Positions 54,511 through 63,057 of a stretch of DNA of 64,000 bases are shown in pieces. This stretch comes from Candidatus Chloroploca mongolica (GTDB lineage Bacteria; Chloroflexota; Chloroflexia; Chloroflexales; Chloroflexaceae): NCBI RefSeq assembly GCF_004762035.2, contig NZ_SIJK02000011.1:1-64000 (forward strand). Reading direction: 5' to 3'. The position numbers and the translations under genes were made by a program. Position 1 is the stretch's first letter, and each line of letters opens with the position of its first letter. The notes beneath the pieces are model-generated. The model was not told where the DNA came from. It saw only the letters and a list, made by a program, of their open reading frames with translations, and did not search any database.

Positions 54511-55515
54511 TTATTTATAGCTGATTCGCGGATCAACCACACCGTAGGCAATGTCTACGATCAGATTGGCGAGGCCAAGAAAAAAGACAAAGACGAGTGC
54601 GCCGGCCATGATCATCGAATAATCACGTTTGCCGATGGCTTCGATCAAGAGCGAGCCCATGCCGGGAACCTGAAAAATAATTTCGGTGTAGAGCGTGCCG
54701 GTAATCAACGCAGCCGAGAGTGGCCCAAGGATTGTAATGACGGGCAGCACCGCATTTTTCAACATATGCCGCCAGACAACGACCTGATCATTGAGGCCCT
54801 TGGCTTGCGCGGTGCGCACATAATCTTGCCGTTTGACCTCAAGGACACTCGAGCGAGTCAGGCGGGTAATAAAGCCGAGCGAGGTTGAGCCGAGCGCAAT
54901 CGTGGGCAGAATCCACGGGCGGATCGGGTCATTCCAATTGGGCAAGACGGTAAACCACTTCAACCAGCTTGCAAAGATCAAGACAAGCAGAAAACCAACA
55001 ATCAAGGTTGAAAGCGACACAAAGAAGGTTGAGGTCAGGAGCACCAGATAATCAATCCAGGTATTCTGTTTAAGCGCGGCAAGCACGCCCATCGGAATGC
55101 CAAGCAGCACGGCAAAGAGCAGTGCCTGTACCCCCAAGCGTGCCGAATAATAAAAGCGGCTCGGCTTGCCTCCACGATCGCCAAATAGCTCTTGCTGCAC
55201 CGTACGCGCCCCACGCGAGCTATAGGTTGGCCCGAAGTTTCCACCGATCGCGCCCCAGCGGATCGCTTGTTCACCAGTCTTTGGATCGGTGACGACATCG
55301 AGAAACATATACCGCGTAAATTGGCGCCAGAAGGGCAGATCCATGCCAAAGCGATCCCGTAACACCGCCTCTACCTGTGGTGACATCTGACGGCGCGTTG
55401 GATCGGTATCAAATGGTCCCCCAGGCGTCATTTTAGCGATACCAAAGGTCAGCAGACCAACAATAACCAGCACTGGGATCTGCCAGAGAATGCGACGAAT
55501 AATATACGCCGTCAT
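54511..55515 (-). CDS. Peptide-type ABC transporter permease (OppB)
   Basis: A 334-residue permease: YIIRRILWQIPVLVIVGLLTF, TPGGPFD, the EAA loop DYVRTAQAKGLNDQVVVWRHMLKN, and the C-terminal VVDPRISYK (usual VDPRIxY). A longer periplasmic loop than usual (about residues 60-120) is present. Second gene of the oppABC unit. Confidence 0.93.
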   Translation of the reverse strand: MTAYIIRRILWQIPVLVIVGLLTFGIAKMTPGGPFDTDPTRRQMSPQVEAVLRDRFGMDLPFWRQFTRYMFLDVVTDPKTGEQAIRWGAIGGNFGPTYSSRGARTVQQELFGDRGGKPSRFYYSARLGVQALLFAVLLGIPMGVLAALKQNTWIDYLVLLTSTFFVSLSTLIVGFLLVLIFASWLKWFTVLPNWNDPIRPWILPTIALGSTSLGFITRLTRSSVLEVKRQDYVRTAQAKGLNDQVVVWRHMLKNAVLPVITILGPLSAALITGTLYTEIIFQVPGMGSLLIEAIGKRDYSMIMAGALVFVFFLGLANLIVDIAYGVVDPRISYK

Positions 55516-55838
55516 AACGTTATGCTCCGCTCAAGGGGTTTGGGGCCTGCGGCCCCATGCGCATCATGTTGAGGGCGGTCGCCCTAACAACCCGGTGCGT
55601 ATGTTGGGGCAAACGGCCAACTTCGCTGGCCGTTTGCCCCAGCATACGTGAAAAGACTGGAGGCTGCGCCCCCAAAACCAACTGCTTCGCTTGGGAAAAG
55701 ACTGGGGGTTGCCCCCCTAACCGGTTCCTTCGCTTGGAAAATGGCCTGGAGGCTGCGCCCCCAAAACCCGACTTCTTCGCTGGAGCAGCGCCAGCTATGC
55801 TGGCGCTGCTCCAGCGAAAAACCCCCCCTAAACCCTAA
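55516..55838. repeat. Palindromes and 44-base tandem repeats between oppA and oppB
   Basis: TGGGGCC-TGC-GGCCCCA (55541-55557), a short GGGCG/CGCCC stem, a 20-bp-class hairpin (55598-55648), then three tandem copies of a roughly 44-base unit (55651-55694, 55696-55737, 55738-55783) each with CTGG...GGCTGCGCCCCC and TTCGCTTGG, and a perfect 18-bp hairpin (55778-55816). A composite palindrome family member plus repeats; no gene. Confidence 0.75.
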
Positions 55839-57632
55839 TTAGGGCTGGACATCGACATTCGGCATGTTGAAGAAGCCGTACCAGTAATCAATCGGCGTAA
55901 TCGTCTCGCCGGTGACACCCTGGACATAGGGCTTGACAAGTTCGTAGCCACCGTCGTTGCGGGTGAAGGCAACCGGTGCATCCGTCACCAGGATCTCTTG
56001 CGCCTGAGCATAGAGCTCGGCCCGTTTGACGGGATCCTGCTCGACATCAGCCTGGATGACCAGGGCATCAAACTCGGGGTTGGAATAGCCGACCCGGGTG
56101 CTCAGCAGACCATTGGTCTGGAAGAGTGAGATCCAGTTCTGGGGATCGGGATAATCGGCGCACCAACCGAGTGAGAACATCTGGGGTGGATTGTCCTTGG
56201 TCGCTGCCGAGAAAGCGGTGGGATCAATCGGGTCAAGGACAGCATCAATGCCCAGGTTGGTCTTCAACTGACCAGCCATCCACTCGAAGCGGGCATTATT
56301 GCGGGCACTGGCCGAGTAGGTCAACTTGATCTCGGGCAAGTTTTCGACGCCACCATACGAAGACTCGGCGATCAGCGCTTTGGCCGCTTCAGGATCAAAT
56401 TCCCACAGGCGCAACTCGGGCTGGTAGCCAGGGAAGCCAGGGGGGATAAAGCTGTAGGCCACGCTGCCGAGGCCACCAAAGATATCACGGTTCCAGGCTT
56501 CGCGGTCAAACGCCTGGGCAAAGCCCTGCCGCACCTTGAGATCCTCGAAGGGTGCTTTGGTCGTATTGAAGCCAAAGTAGAACGTACAGGAACCACTGAC
56601 CGGCAAGAGCTCCTGGCTCAGCGTCGGATCGCTTTGCACAGCTTGGAGATCTTCGGGGGCCACGGCGAGCATATCGAGTTCACCGTTTTGATAAGCCTGG
56701 AAGGCGACCTGGCTTTCGGTGATCATATAGTACTCGACACGCTGCAGCGCGACGGGGCCAAGTGGCCCGGCATAATTGGGATTGGCTTCCCAGACAGCCC
56801 GATTGCCGTGGTCCCACTCGGTCATAATAAAGGGGCCGTTGCCGATATAATTCTCGGGGTAGTACCACCAGTCGTCACCCTTGGCGATATCCTGCTCGCG
56901 TGCTGGGGCACCAATCCAGAGGGCGGCCATCGAGAGGAAATAGGGGGCCGGGGCGACGAGTTCAATTTCGAGGGTCAGGTCATCAATGGCCTTGACGCCG
57001 AAGTTCGCCAGCAACTCGTCCTGGTCACGCGCCAGGGCTTCCTCCATCTCCATGCCTTCACAGGCCGTGGCGGAATACTCGCTATAGCCCTTGATGATGC
57101 CACATGGCAATGACTGATACTCACCGGCCGTCTCGGGGTCAGCGAGGCGGCGCCAGGCATACTCAAAATTCTGGGCCGTCACGGGTGTACCATCGCTATA
57201 CTGACCATCGGGGCGCAGCTTGAAGGTGTACTTCAAGCCATCAGCCGAGGTCTCGACGCTTTCAGCGGCAGCAGGGATGGGTTCCATATTGCCATCGAAC
57301 GTCATCAAGGCCTGATAGGCCATCATGATGAACTGAATCTCAGACACGAAGCTTGACTTCTGTGGATCGACATTATCAGGTTCATTCCCGGTATTGATCC
57401 GCAGCACACCGGCTTGAGCCGTACCGGTACTGGGGGCCGGGGGCGTCGTGGGCGTATCAGGGGCCGGGGGCGTCGTGGGCGTATCAGGGGCCGGTGCAGT
57501 CGTAGCTGCCTCGGGTGCGGGTGGCGTGGTCGGGACAGTTGCCGTCCCACCACCACATGCGGCCAGGATGGGCAAGAGCAGCGCCAGCAGCATACCTACG
57601 GCCAGGCTGCTACGCCAGTTCAATTTGTTCAT
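55839..57632 (-). CDS. Peptide ABC transporter substrate-binding lipoprotein (OppA)
   Basis: A 597-residue lipoprotein: signal peptide with lipobox LAAC near residue 25, then a Thr/Pro/Ala-rich tether with duplicated APDTPTTPP units, and the SBP_bac_5 domain (EPDNVDPQKS, KLRPDGQYSDGTPVTAQNFEYAWRRL, WDHGNRAVWEANPNY). It captures oligopeptides for OppBC. ATG 57632 has AAGGAG nine bases upstream. Its promoter lies about 260 bases upstream. Confidence 0.94.
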   Translation of the reverse strand: MNKLNWRSSLAVGMLLALLLPILAACGGGTATVPTTPPAPEAATTAPAPDTPTTPPAPDTPTTPPAPSTGTAQAGVLRINTGNEPDNVDPQKSSFVSEIQFIMMAYQALMTFDGNMEPIPAAAESVETSADGLKYTFKLRPDGQYSDGTPVTAQNFEYAWRRLADPETAGEYQSLPCGIIKGYSEYSATACEGMEMEEALARDQDELLANFGVKAIDDLTLEIELVAPAPYFLSMAALWIGAPAREQDIAKGDDWWYYPENYIGNGPFIMTEWDHGNRAVWEANPNYAGPLGPVALQRVEYYMITESQVAFQAYQNGELDMLAVAPEDLQAVQSDPTLSQELLPVSGSCTFYFGFNTTKAPFEDLKVRQGFAQAFDREAWNRDIFGGLGSVAYSFIPPGFPGYQPELRLWEFDPEAAKALIAESSYGGVENLPEIKLTYSASARNNARFEWMAGQLKTNLGIDAVLDPIDPTAFSAATKDNPPQMFSLGWCADYPDPQNWISLFQTNGLLSTRVGYSNPEFDALVIQADVEQDPVKRAELYAQAQEILVTDAPVAFTRNDGGYELVKPYVQGVTGETITPIDYWYGFFNMPNVDVQP

Positions 57633-57892
57633 AAGAAGATACTCCTTCAGCAAGCAAAGCTATCACAAAAGCCAGCGCAAAGAACACCATAAATAGCGCG
57701 ATAGGCATTCTCCTGGGTGCGTGAGAGCGCCCCCATTGCAAGGCGGCAAATTCAGCGGCCCGCAGCTTCATTGCGTTCAGCCGAGGAGTTTCTGTAGAGC
57801 AAATGGTCGTTACTCCGACACATCAGTGGGTCGGCACATGGGGAAGAAATACCCGTGTCTTGGGTGAGTTTATCCATTATTGAAGTGGCGGA
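57633..57892 (-). other. Long leader of oppA
   Basis: About 250 bases between the predicted transcription start and the oppA ATG. No coding frame is convincing, and no known riboswitch consensus was recognised. Apart from the ribosome site I see nothing definite. Confidence 0.4.
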
Positions 57893-57921
57893 ATCGTACC
57901 ATGTCCGTTTCGTGCTGTCAA
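57893..57921 (-). promoter_or_regulatory. Promoter for oppABC
   Basis: Minus strand: TTGACA (57921-57916), 17-base spacer, TACGAT (57898-57893). Confidence 0.7.
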
Positions 57922-57943
57922 GGTTCCATATTGGGCAGTGGCG

Positions 57944-57952
57944 TGGTATAAT
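57944..57952 (+). promoter_or_regulatory. Extended -10 promoter for the FmdB gene
   Basis: TGGTATAAT, about 50 bases before the FmdB ATG; no clear -35 element. It is divergent from the oppA promoter. Confidence 0.5.
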
Positions 57953-58004
57953 CAAGGTACGGAAGCTACAAACTGGAAATCAGGTTCTATTTCGAGGTAG
58001 CCCT

Positions 58005-58253
58005 ATGCCAATGTATGAGTATGGCTGTGCCGTGTGTCATAGTCACTTTGATCTCTTGCGCCGGATGGATCAGGATGACAAGGGCATTGCCTGTCCCGCC
58101 TGTGGAAGCGAGCATGTTCACCGCCAGTTATCGGTCTTTGCTGCGCATAGCCGTGGGGGTTCATTGCCTTCAGAGGTGTCGGCAATGAGTGCGCCTGCTG
58201 GTGGGGGATGCGGATCAGGATGTTGCGGCGGTACGTGCGCATCAAGGAACTGA
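58005..58253 (+). CDS. FmdB-family zinc ribbon protein
   Basis: An 82-residue protein: MPMYEYGCAVCHSHFD and CPACGSEHVHRQ form a four-Cys zinc ribbon typical of FmdB-like putative regulators; the C-terminus is Gly/Cys rich (GGGCGSGCCGGTC). ATG 58005 has GAGG upstream. The nucleotidyltransferase gene begins 5 bases after its stop. Function in this family is not established. Confidence 0.9.
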   Translation: MPMYEYGCAVCHSHFDLLRRMDQDDKGIACPACGSEHVHRQLSVFAAHSRGGSLPSEVSAMSAPAGGGCGSGCCGGTCASRN

Positions 58254-58257
58254 AGCT

Positions 58258-59235
58258 ATGCGGGTTATGATCTTGACGGCGGGGTTGGGTACGCGTTTGC
58301 GGCCTCATACGTTTAGCAAGCCAAAACCGCTGGTGCAGGTTGCAGGCAAACCAGTACTCGCGCATATTATTGATGATCTCCTCCATTTGCAGATTGACGA
58401 ACTTATTTGTGTGACAGGCTATTTAGGCAAGCAGATCGAAGAATTTGTCTGTCAAAATTACGGTCATATTCCGCTGCGCTTTCTTGTGCAAAAGGAAATG
58501 CGTGGTCAGGCCGATGCGATTTATCTTGCCAATGAAATTAGTGGCCCGTTGCTGGTGGTGTTTGGTGATGGCCTCGTTGGCATTGACAAAGAGCGCCTGG
58601 CTACCCATCCCAGCGAAGGCATTATCTACTGCAAAGAAGTTGATGACCCACGTCGTTTTGGCGTAGCCGTCGTTGAGCAGGGGCGCATTGTTCGTCTGGT
58701 GGAAAAACCAATCGAGCCGGTCTCGAACCTGGCGGTCGTGGGCTTCTATTATGTGCCTGAAGCGCAGCGTTTGATGGATGCGATCTGCTATATTATGGAG
58801 CACAACATCCAGACGAAAGGCGAGTACTATCTGGCCGATGCGTTGCAGGTGATGATTGAACGGGGTGAGATTTTGCATGCCGAAGCAGTGCCGATGTGGC
58901 GTGATTGCGGCACCGTCGAGGCGCTGTTGGATACCAATCGGTATCTGTTAGACCACGGGCATAGCCTCATGGTGGATGGGATGCGCTCGGTGATTATTCC
59001 CCCCGTGCATATCGCACCCAATGCGGTGATTGAAAATTCGGTGGTTGGTCCGTATGTTTCGGTCGCAGAGGGGGCGGTCATTCGTACATCTATTATCCAA
59101 AATACGATTGTGAACGCTGGTGCGCAAATCCAATCTGTGATTATGTCGGGGAGTCTGATAGGAGATAAGGCTTATGTCGATGGGATCAGTCACGAACTGA
59201 ACATTGGTGATGCCTCAGATATTCGCCTTGGATAG
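58258..59235 (+). CDS. Sugar-1-phosphate nucleotidyltransferase
   Basis: A 325-residue enzyme of the RmlA/GCD1 type: MILTAGLGTRLRPHTFSKPKPL is the nucleotide-binding motif; VVFGDGLVGID carries the catalytic Asp; VGFYYVPEAQRL follows. A short left-handed beta helix forms the C-terminus (about residues 245-320, with HIAPNAVIENSVVGPYVSVAEGAVIRTSIIQNTIVNAGAQI region). It makes a nucleotide sugar, TDP-, UDP- or GDP-linked. AAGGA lies before ATG 58258. Part of a run FmdB, this gene, ATPase-like gene. Confidence 0.9.
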   Translation: MRVMILTAGLGTRLRPHTFSKPKPLVQVAGKPVLAHIIDDLLHLQIDELICVTGYLGKQIEEFVCQNYGHIPLRFLVQKEMRGQADAIYLANEISGPLLVVFGDGLVGIDKERLATHPSEGIIYCKEVDDPRRFGVAVVEQGRIVRLVEKPIEPVSNLAVVGFYYVPEAQRLMDAICYIMEHNIQTKGEYYLADALQVMIERGEILHAEAVPMWRDCGTVEALLDTNRYLLDHGHSLMVDGMRSVIIPPVHIAPNAVIENSVVGPYVSVAEGAVIRTSIIQNTIVNAGAQIQSVIMSGSLIGDKAYVDGISHELNIGDASDIRLG

Positions 59236-59241
59236 GAGCCT

Positions 59242-60321
59242 ATGATTGCTTATAACTTCCATACCATTGGCAAAGACGCCAGTGGTCAGGCCAGTGTAGG
59301 CCAGGGGAAGTTGACGCACCCTGTCAACACAATGACCTCGCCTGGTTCAGTCTATCGCGCTCGTTGTGCTGGCAGTGGTGAGCAACAACTCGTTGCCAGG
59401 CTGGTTGATGATCTCGGAAGCCTCTTTTCACGTTCCCTGCTTGTTGCCTACTATGTGTCATTGAAGACGAACCCGTTTGTGGTGCTGACTGGCCGCGAAG
59501 GCGCGGGCAAGGCAGCCCTGGCGGCTGGGGTGGCGGCTTCGCTCGTCGGCCAGGATAGTGGGCAGTTTGTGACAATCGGGTCGGATAGTTGGACAGGCCA
59601 CGGTACGCAGAGTACCTACTACCGCGATATTCATGCGCGCTTTGGTATCAGTCAGTTGCTCGAAACGATGCACGAGGCGGCGGTGCCAGAAAACGCGGGC
59701 AAAGCCTATCTGGTGCTGCTCAAAGGGCTGACCCTCGAAGAACTCGATCTCTATCTGAGTCGGCTGTTGCGGGTAGAGCCACACGGCGAGCGGCGTCTCG
59801 TCTTGAGTGGGTTGCCACCAGCGCAACATCCGGTGGTACCGCGTAATTGCTTTCTGACGGCGACGATCAATGTGCCGCAGGTCAATTCCCCCCTGGCTGA
59901 TCAGGTGTTACGCCACGCAGGACAGATCCAGTTTAGTCCTTCCCTCGCAACGGGTACCGTTGTTCCCAGGCTCCTCCCGCCACCGGTGGGGCTGCAGCGG
60001 GTGATGCTGGCAGCAACTACGCGCGATCCTGGTGAGGCCCGCGCACGTCTGCTCGCGATCCTCGGGCGGCGCGAACTCCGTAATCTCAGGCCGTCACCAG
60101 AATTGATGCGGCATCTCTATCGTCAACACCTGGCGCTTGAGCGCGAGGTGCGCGAAGAGGCGCTGGTGTATGTGGCGAATAGTTTTGACGCCGAAGGCCG
60201 TGGCCTCTTTGAGCCAACCGATCCGCAGCAGAATGCGCAGGTTGCGTTTGATGCGCAGGTGGTGCAGCGCATCCTCTGGCGGCTTGAAGGGCACGCGCAA
60301 CAATTGCCACGCGACGCGTGA
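59242..60321 (+). CDS. ATPase-like protein with altered P-loop, unknown function
   Basis: A 359-residue soluble protein, TAGGAG four bases before ATG. Around residues 79-95 it reads VVLTGREGAGKAALAAG, a P-loop with the last Ser/Thr replaced by Ala (G84REGAGKA91). YLVLLKGLTLEELDLYLSRLLRVEP stands where related McrB-type AAA proteins have the hhhhDE Walker B, but the acidic pair is absent. C-terminal half is helical. Probably a nucleotide-binding domain that has lost ATP hydrolysis. I do not recognise the family with certainty. It follows the nucleotidyltransferase gene by 6 bases. Confidence 0.75.
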   Translation: MIAYNFHTIGKDASGQASVGQGKLTHPVNTMTSPGSVYRARCAGSGEQQLVARLVDDLGSLFSRSLLVAYYVSLKTNPFVVLTGREGAGKAALAAGVAASLVGQDSGQFVTIGSDSWTGHGTQSTYYRDIHARFGISQLLETMHEAAVPENAGKAYLVLLKGLTLEELDLYLSRLLRVEPHGERRLVLSGLPPAQHPVVPRNCFLTATINVPQVNSPLADQVLRHAGQIQFSPSLATGTVVPRLLPPPVGLQRVMLAATTRDPGEARARLLAILGRRELRNLRPSPELMRHLYRQHLALEREVREEALVYVANSFDAEGRGLFEPTDPQQNAQVAFDAQVVQRILWRLEGHAQQLPRDA

Positions 60322-60329
60322 GATGCGCT

Positions 60330-60358
60330 GGAAAAAGCCAGCGTAGCTGGCTTTTTCC
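60330..60358. terminator. Bidirectional 13-bp terminator
   Basis: GGAAAAAGCCAGC-GTA-GCTGGCTTTTTCC between convergent genes, with an A/T block on each side for the T-run. Confidence 0.8.
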
Positions 60359-60363
60359 GGGAG

Positions 60364-61122
60364 TTATTGCGCATCACGCCAGCGCAAGGCTTCTTCCACC
60401 GGGCCAAAATCCCATGGCTCACCCATCCCATAGATGAAATGGGTTACACCTGCTTCAAGATAGGCTTCGAGGCTTTCACCTTTGCTCGGCGAGATACTGC
60501 GCTCAATCTCGGCAGGGTCGCGGCCAAGCTCGGCGCACCAGGCATCCAGGACAGCATGTTTGTGGCGTATAACATCGGGGGTGCCAAAGCCATGCCAGAT
60601 CTGGGCATGCTGGGCGGTGAGCTTGAGGGTGACTTTTTCGCCACCTCCACCAATCAAAATGGGAATCGGGCGTACAGGGGGCGGAATTTCCACCTCCCAA
60701 CGCTGCTTGATAATTGGTAGCGCCTCTTTGAGGGCTCGCAGCCGATCAGGTGCGGTGCCAAAAGGATAGCCATACTCCTCATAATCGCGCTCGAACCAGC
60801 CCGCCCCGATGCCAAAGATGAGGCGTCCGCCACTGATATGATCAATCGTCTTGGCCATGTTCGCGAGCAGCGCAGGATTGCGATAGCTATTGCACGAGAC
60901 TAGACATCCGATTTCAGCACGGGTCGTCAGCGTTGCCATGGCGGTCAACACGGTCCACCCTTCAAAATGAGGACCCTGGGGATCACCATAGAGTGGAAAG
61001 AAATGATCCCAGTTCCAGATCGTATCACATCCCAGGGCCTCGGCGTGGCGCACGGCATCGGCAAACGAGGCCCATGTGGTATGCTGAGGATGGAGTTGCA
61101 CCCCTACTTTGATCCGTTTCAC
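60364..61122 (-). CDS. LLM-class F420/FMN-dependent oxidoreductase
   Basis: A 252-residue luciferase-like TIM barrel. KRIKVGVQLHPQHTTWASFADAVRHAEALGCDTIWNWDHFFPLYG (about residues 2-46), EIGCLVSCNSYRNPALLANMAKTIDHISGGRLIFGIGAGWFERDYEEYGYPF and PIPILIGGGGEKVTLKLTAQHAQIW match the F420-dependent group. The start is GTG at 61122 with AAGGAG five bases upstream. Substrate unknown. The upstream 61123-61270 carries a hairpin at 61179-61215. Confidence 0.9.
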   Translation of the reverse strand: MKRIKVGVQLHPQHTTWASFADAVRHAEALGCDTIWNWDHFFPLYGDPQGPHFEGWTVLTAMATLTTRAEIGCLVSCNSYRNPALLANMAKTIDHISGGRLIFGIGAGWFERDYEEYGYPFGTAPDRLRALKEALPIIKQRWEVEIPPPVRPIPILIGGGGEKVTLKLTAQHAQIWHGFGTPDVIRHKHAVLDAWCAELGRDPAEIERSISPSKGESLEAYLEAGVTHFIYGMGEPWDFGPVEEALRWRDAQ

Positions 61123-61178
61123 TGTGTCTCCTTGGTCATGATCGTCATGACGAACAAAAGATACCTTGGTGAAGGGCC

Positions 61179-61215
61179 GTATACGTGCCCGCAGCGTCGC
61201 TGCGAGCACGTATAC
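61179..61215. repeat. 17-bp palindrome upstream of the LLM gene
   Basis: GTATACGTGCCCGCAGC pairs with GCTGCGAGCACGTATAC (one mismatch, loop GTC) between the divergent LLM and MBL genes. Confidence 0.6.
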
Positions 61216-61250
61216 AAACACCTTTAGAAACTGGTAAACTACCACACAGA

Positions 61251-61280
61251 TTGCATTTATCCTGTACACTATAGCATACT
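61251..61280 (+). promoter_or_regulatory. Possible promoter for the MBL pair
   Basis: TTGCAT (61251-61256), 18-base spacer, CATACT (61275-61280). A TGCTATAGT extended -10 for the LLM gene overlaps on the other strand. Confidence 0.4.
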
Positions 61281-61306
61281 ATGCGAAGGACTTCTGGATC
61301 GAGGGC

Positions 61307-62218
61307 ATGAGAGTACGTATCTGGGGAACCCGTGGCTCGTACCCGGTAGCACATCGTTCAATGCTTCGTTATGGAGGCAATACAACGTGTGTCGAGGTGC
61401 GTACCACTAATCGGTGCATTGTGCTTGATGCGGGGACGGGACTGCGGCTGCTGGGGGAAGCGCTGGCGGCTGAGTCTGCGCCGCCACGGCAACTTGACCT
61501 GTTGATGACCCATACCCACTGGGATCATATTATTGGTTTTCCTTTTTTTCAGCCCATTTATCAACCAGAGTACCGCATTGATATCTTTGGTATGGCTCGT
61601 ACCCAATCGACGCTGCGTACGACGATTGCCAATGCCTTGACTGATCCGTTGTTACCGATGAGTCTCGAGGATTTACGGGCCGAATTACACTTCCACGAAA
61701 TTGATCAGGGATCTTGTTTCAACCTTGGTTCGGTGCAGGTAAGCACGGCACGGACAAATCACCCGTACCGGGCGCTCGCGTATCGTCTGGAGACCGAGGC
61801 AGCGAGCCTGGTTTTTATTCCTGATACGGGGCCATTTCACACCGTACTTTTTGGTGATGAACGGATCAACTGGCGAGGGCGGCCGACTGATTCGGATGTA
61901 GAGTTGCAAGAACTGGCCGCCATGCGTGAGGCGATTATTGAACTCGCCCGTGATGCGGATTGGATGCTCTATGATGCTCAGTTTACCGATGCTCAGTATG
62001 CGCAGTTTCCCCACTGGGGGCATAGCACCGCAAGTCAGGCGCGTGAGATCGCTGAAGCAGCAGGCGTACGCGAATTATTACTCTTTCATCATGATCCGCA
62101 CCGATCGGATGATGAAGTTGACCAGATCCTCGCCGAGCAGTCAGCCCTAGCCAGGCCACCCCTTGTGATCCGCGCTGCCTTTGAGGGAATGGTACTAGAC
62201 AAAGAGGAAGCGCTATGA
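61307..62218 (+). CDS. MBL-fold metallohydrolase, intact metal motif
   Basis: A 303-residue member of the metallo-beta-lactamase fold: MRVRIWGTRGSYPV, YGGNTTCVEVRT, VLDAGTGLRLLG and the metal site H69THWDH74, then FIPDTG, HWGHSTASQAREIAEAAGVRELLLFHHDPHRSDDEVD. Close to the cyclic nucleotide phosphodiesterase-like MBL group. Overlaps the next gene by 4 bases (ATGA). Substrate unknown. Confidence 0.9.
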   Translation: MRVRIWGTRGSYPVAHRSMLRYGGNTTCVEVRTTNRCIVLDAGTGLRLLGEALAAESAPPRQLDLLMTHTHWDHIIGFPFFQPIYQPEYRIDIFGMARTQSTLRTTIANALTDPLLPMSLEDLRAELHFHEIDQGSCFNLGSVQVSTARTNHPYRALAYRLETEAASLVFIPDTGPFHTVLFGDERINWRGRPTDSDVELQELAAMREAIIELARDADWMLYDAQFTDAQYAQFPHWGHSTASQAREIAEAAGVRELLLFHHDPHRSDDEVDQILAEQSALARPPLVIRAAFEGMVLDKEEAL

Positions 62219-63057
62219 AGCTTCAGTTCTGGGGGGTGCGTGGGTATGTGCCAACCCCGGGGGCGGCGTATCTGGAGTATGGGGGCAATACGTGTTGTGT
62301 CGTGATCTATGGTGCCCACGACGAATTGCTGGTACTTGATAGTGGAACCGGCTTTTGTCGCTTTGGCGATGAGTTGATGCAACGGGAATTTGGCGAAGGG
62401 CGGGGTGAGTTGACCCTGTTGATCAGCCATACGTACTGGGATCACCTGCTAGGCTTGCCGTTTCCGGGGTTGGTTCACACACCGGGCAATAAACTAAAAA
62501 TTTATGGCCCCGACAGTACCCGCGGTTCCTTGCGCATGGTTTATGATGGCATTCTCTCGCCGGTCTATTCACCAGTCTATGGCCTGGCGCATATGGCGGC
62601 CACGCATAGCTTTGAGCCGATCTCAACGCATCCCCTTCAGATCGGAAGGCTGACGGTACGGGCGATGCCGCTGTCGCAGCACAAGCATTCGCCAATCTGG
62701 GCCTATCGGATCGAAGAGCACGGGCGAACGGTGGTCTATATGACCGATGTGCGCTACAGTGATGAGCAGATCTGGCGGAAGGCCGTGCATTTTGCCGAGG
62801 GGGCGACGGTGCTGATCCACAGTGCCCCGTATACGCGGGCCGAAGAGGTCGAAGATTATGGGCATAGTCGCGTCGAAGATGCGATCGAGGTGGCACAGCA
62901 AGCGCGGGTTGAACAACTCTTGCTCTATCACCATGCACCAACGCGTACCGATGCCCAACTCGATGCCCTGGTGGCGCAGTACCGGGCTGAACTCGTGGCG
63001 CTAGGGTCGTCGTTGCGACTTGAGGCGGCCCGCGAGGGGCCGATCCTTGAGGTCTAA
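62215..63057 (+). CDS. MBL-fold paralogue with altered metal motif (HTYWDH)
   Basis: A 280-residue homologue of the gene before it (MKLQFWGVRGYVPTPG, YGGNTCCVVIYG, VLDSGTGFCRFG). The core metal motif is H72TYWDH77, the second His replaced by Tyr. Other landmarks remain: VYMTD and YGHSRVEDAIEVAQQARVEQLLLYHHAPTRTDAQLD. It may bind one metal or act as a regulatory or substrate-binding partner; the tandem overlap suggests a joint role. Confidence 0.85.
   Translation: MKLQFWGVRGYVPTPGAAYLEYGGNTCCVVIYGAHDELLVLDSGTGFCRFGDELMQREFGEGRGELTLLISHTYWDHLLGLPFPGLVHTPGNKLKIYGPDSTRGSLRMVYDGILSPVYSPVYGLAHMAATHSFEPISTHPLQIGRLTVRAMPLSQHKHSPIWAYRIEEHGRTVVYMTDVRYSDEQIWRKAVHFAEGATVLIHSAPYTRAEEVEDYGHSRVEDAIEVAQQARVEQLLLYHHAPTRTDAQLDALVAQYRAELVALGSSLRLEAAREGPILEV

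Noticed and set aside
61123-61269. N-terminal extension of the LLM oxidoreductase
   Set aside because: GTG at 61122 has AAGGAG at ideal spacing and matches the family N-terminus; the extension crosses a palindrome and a promoter-like box.
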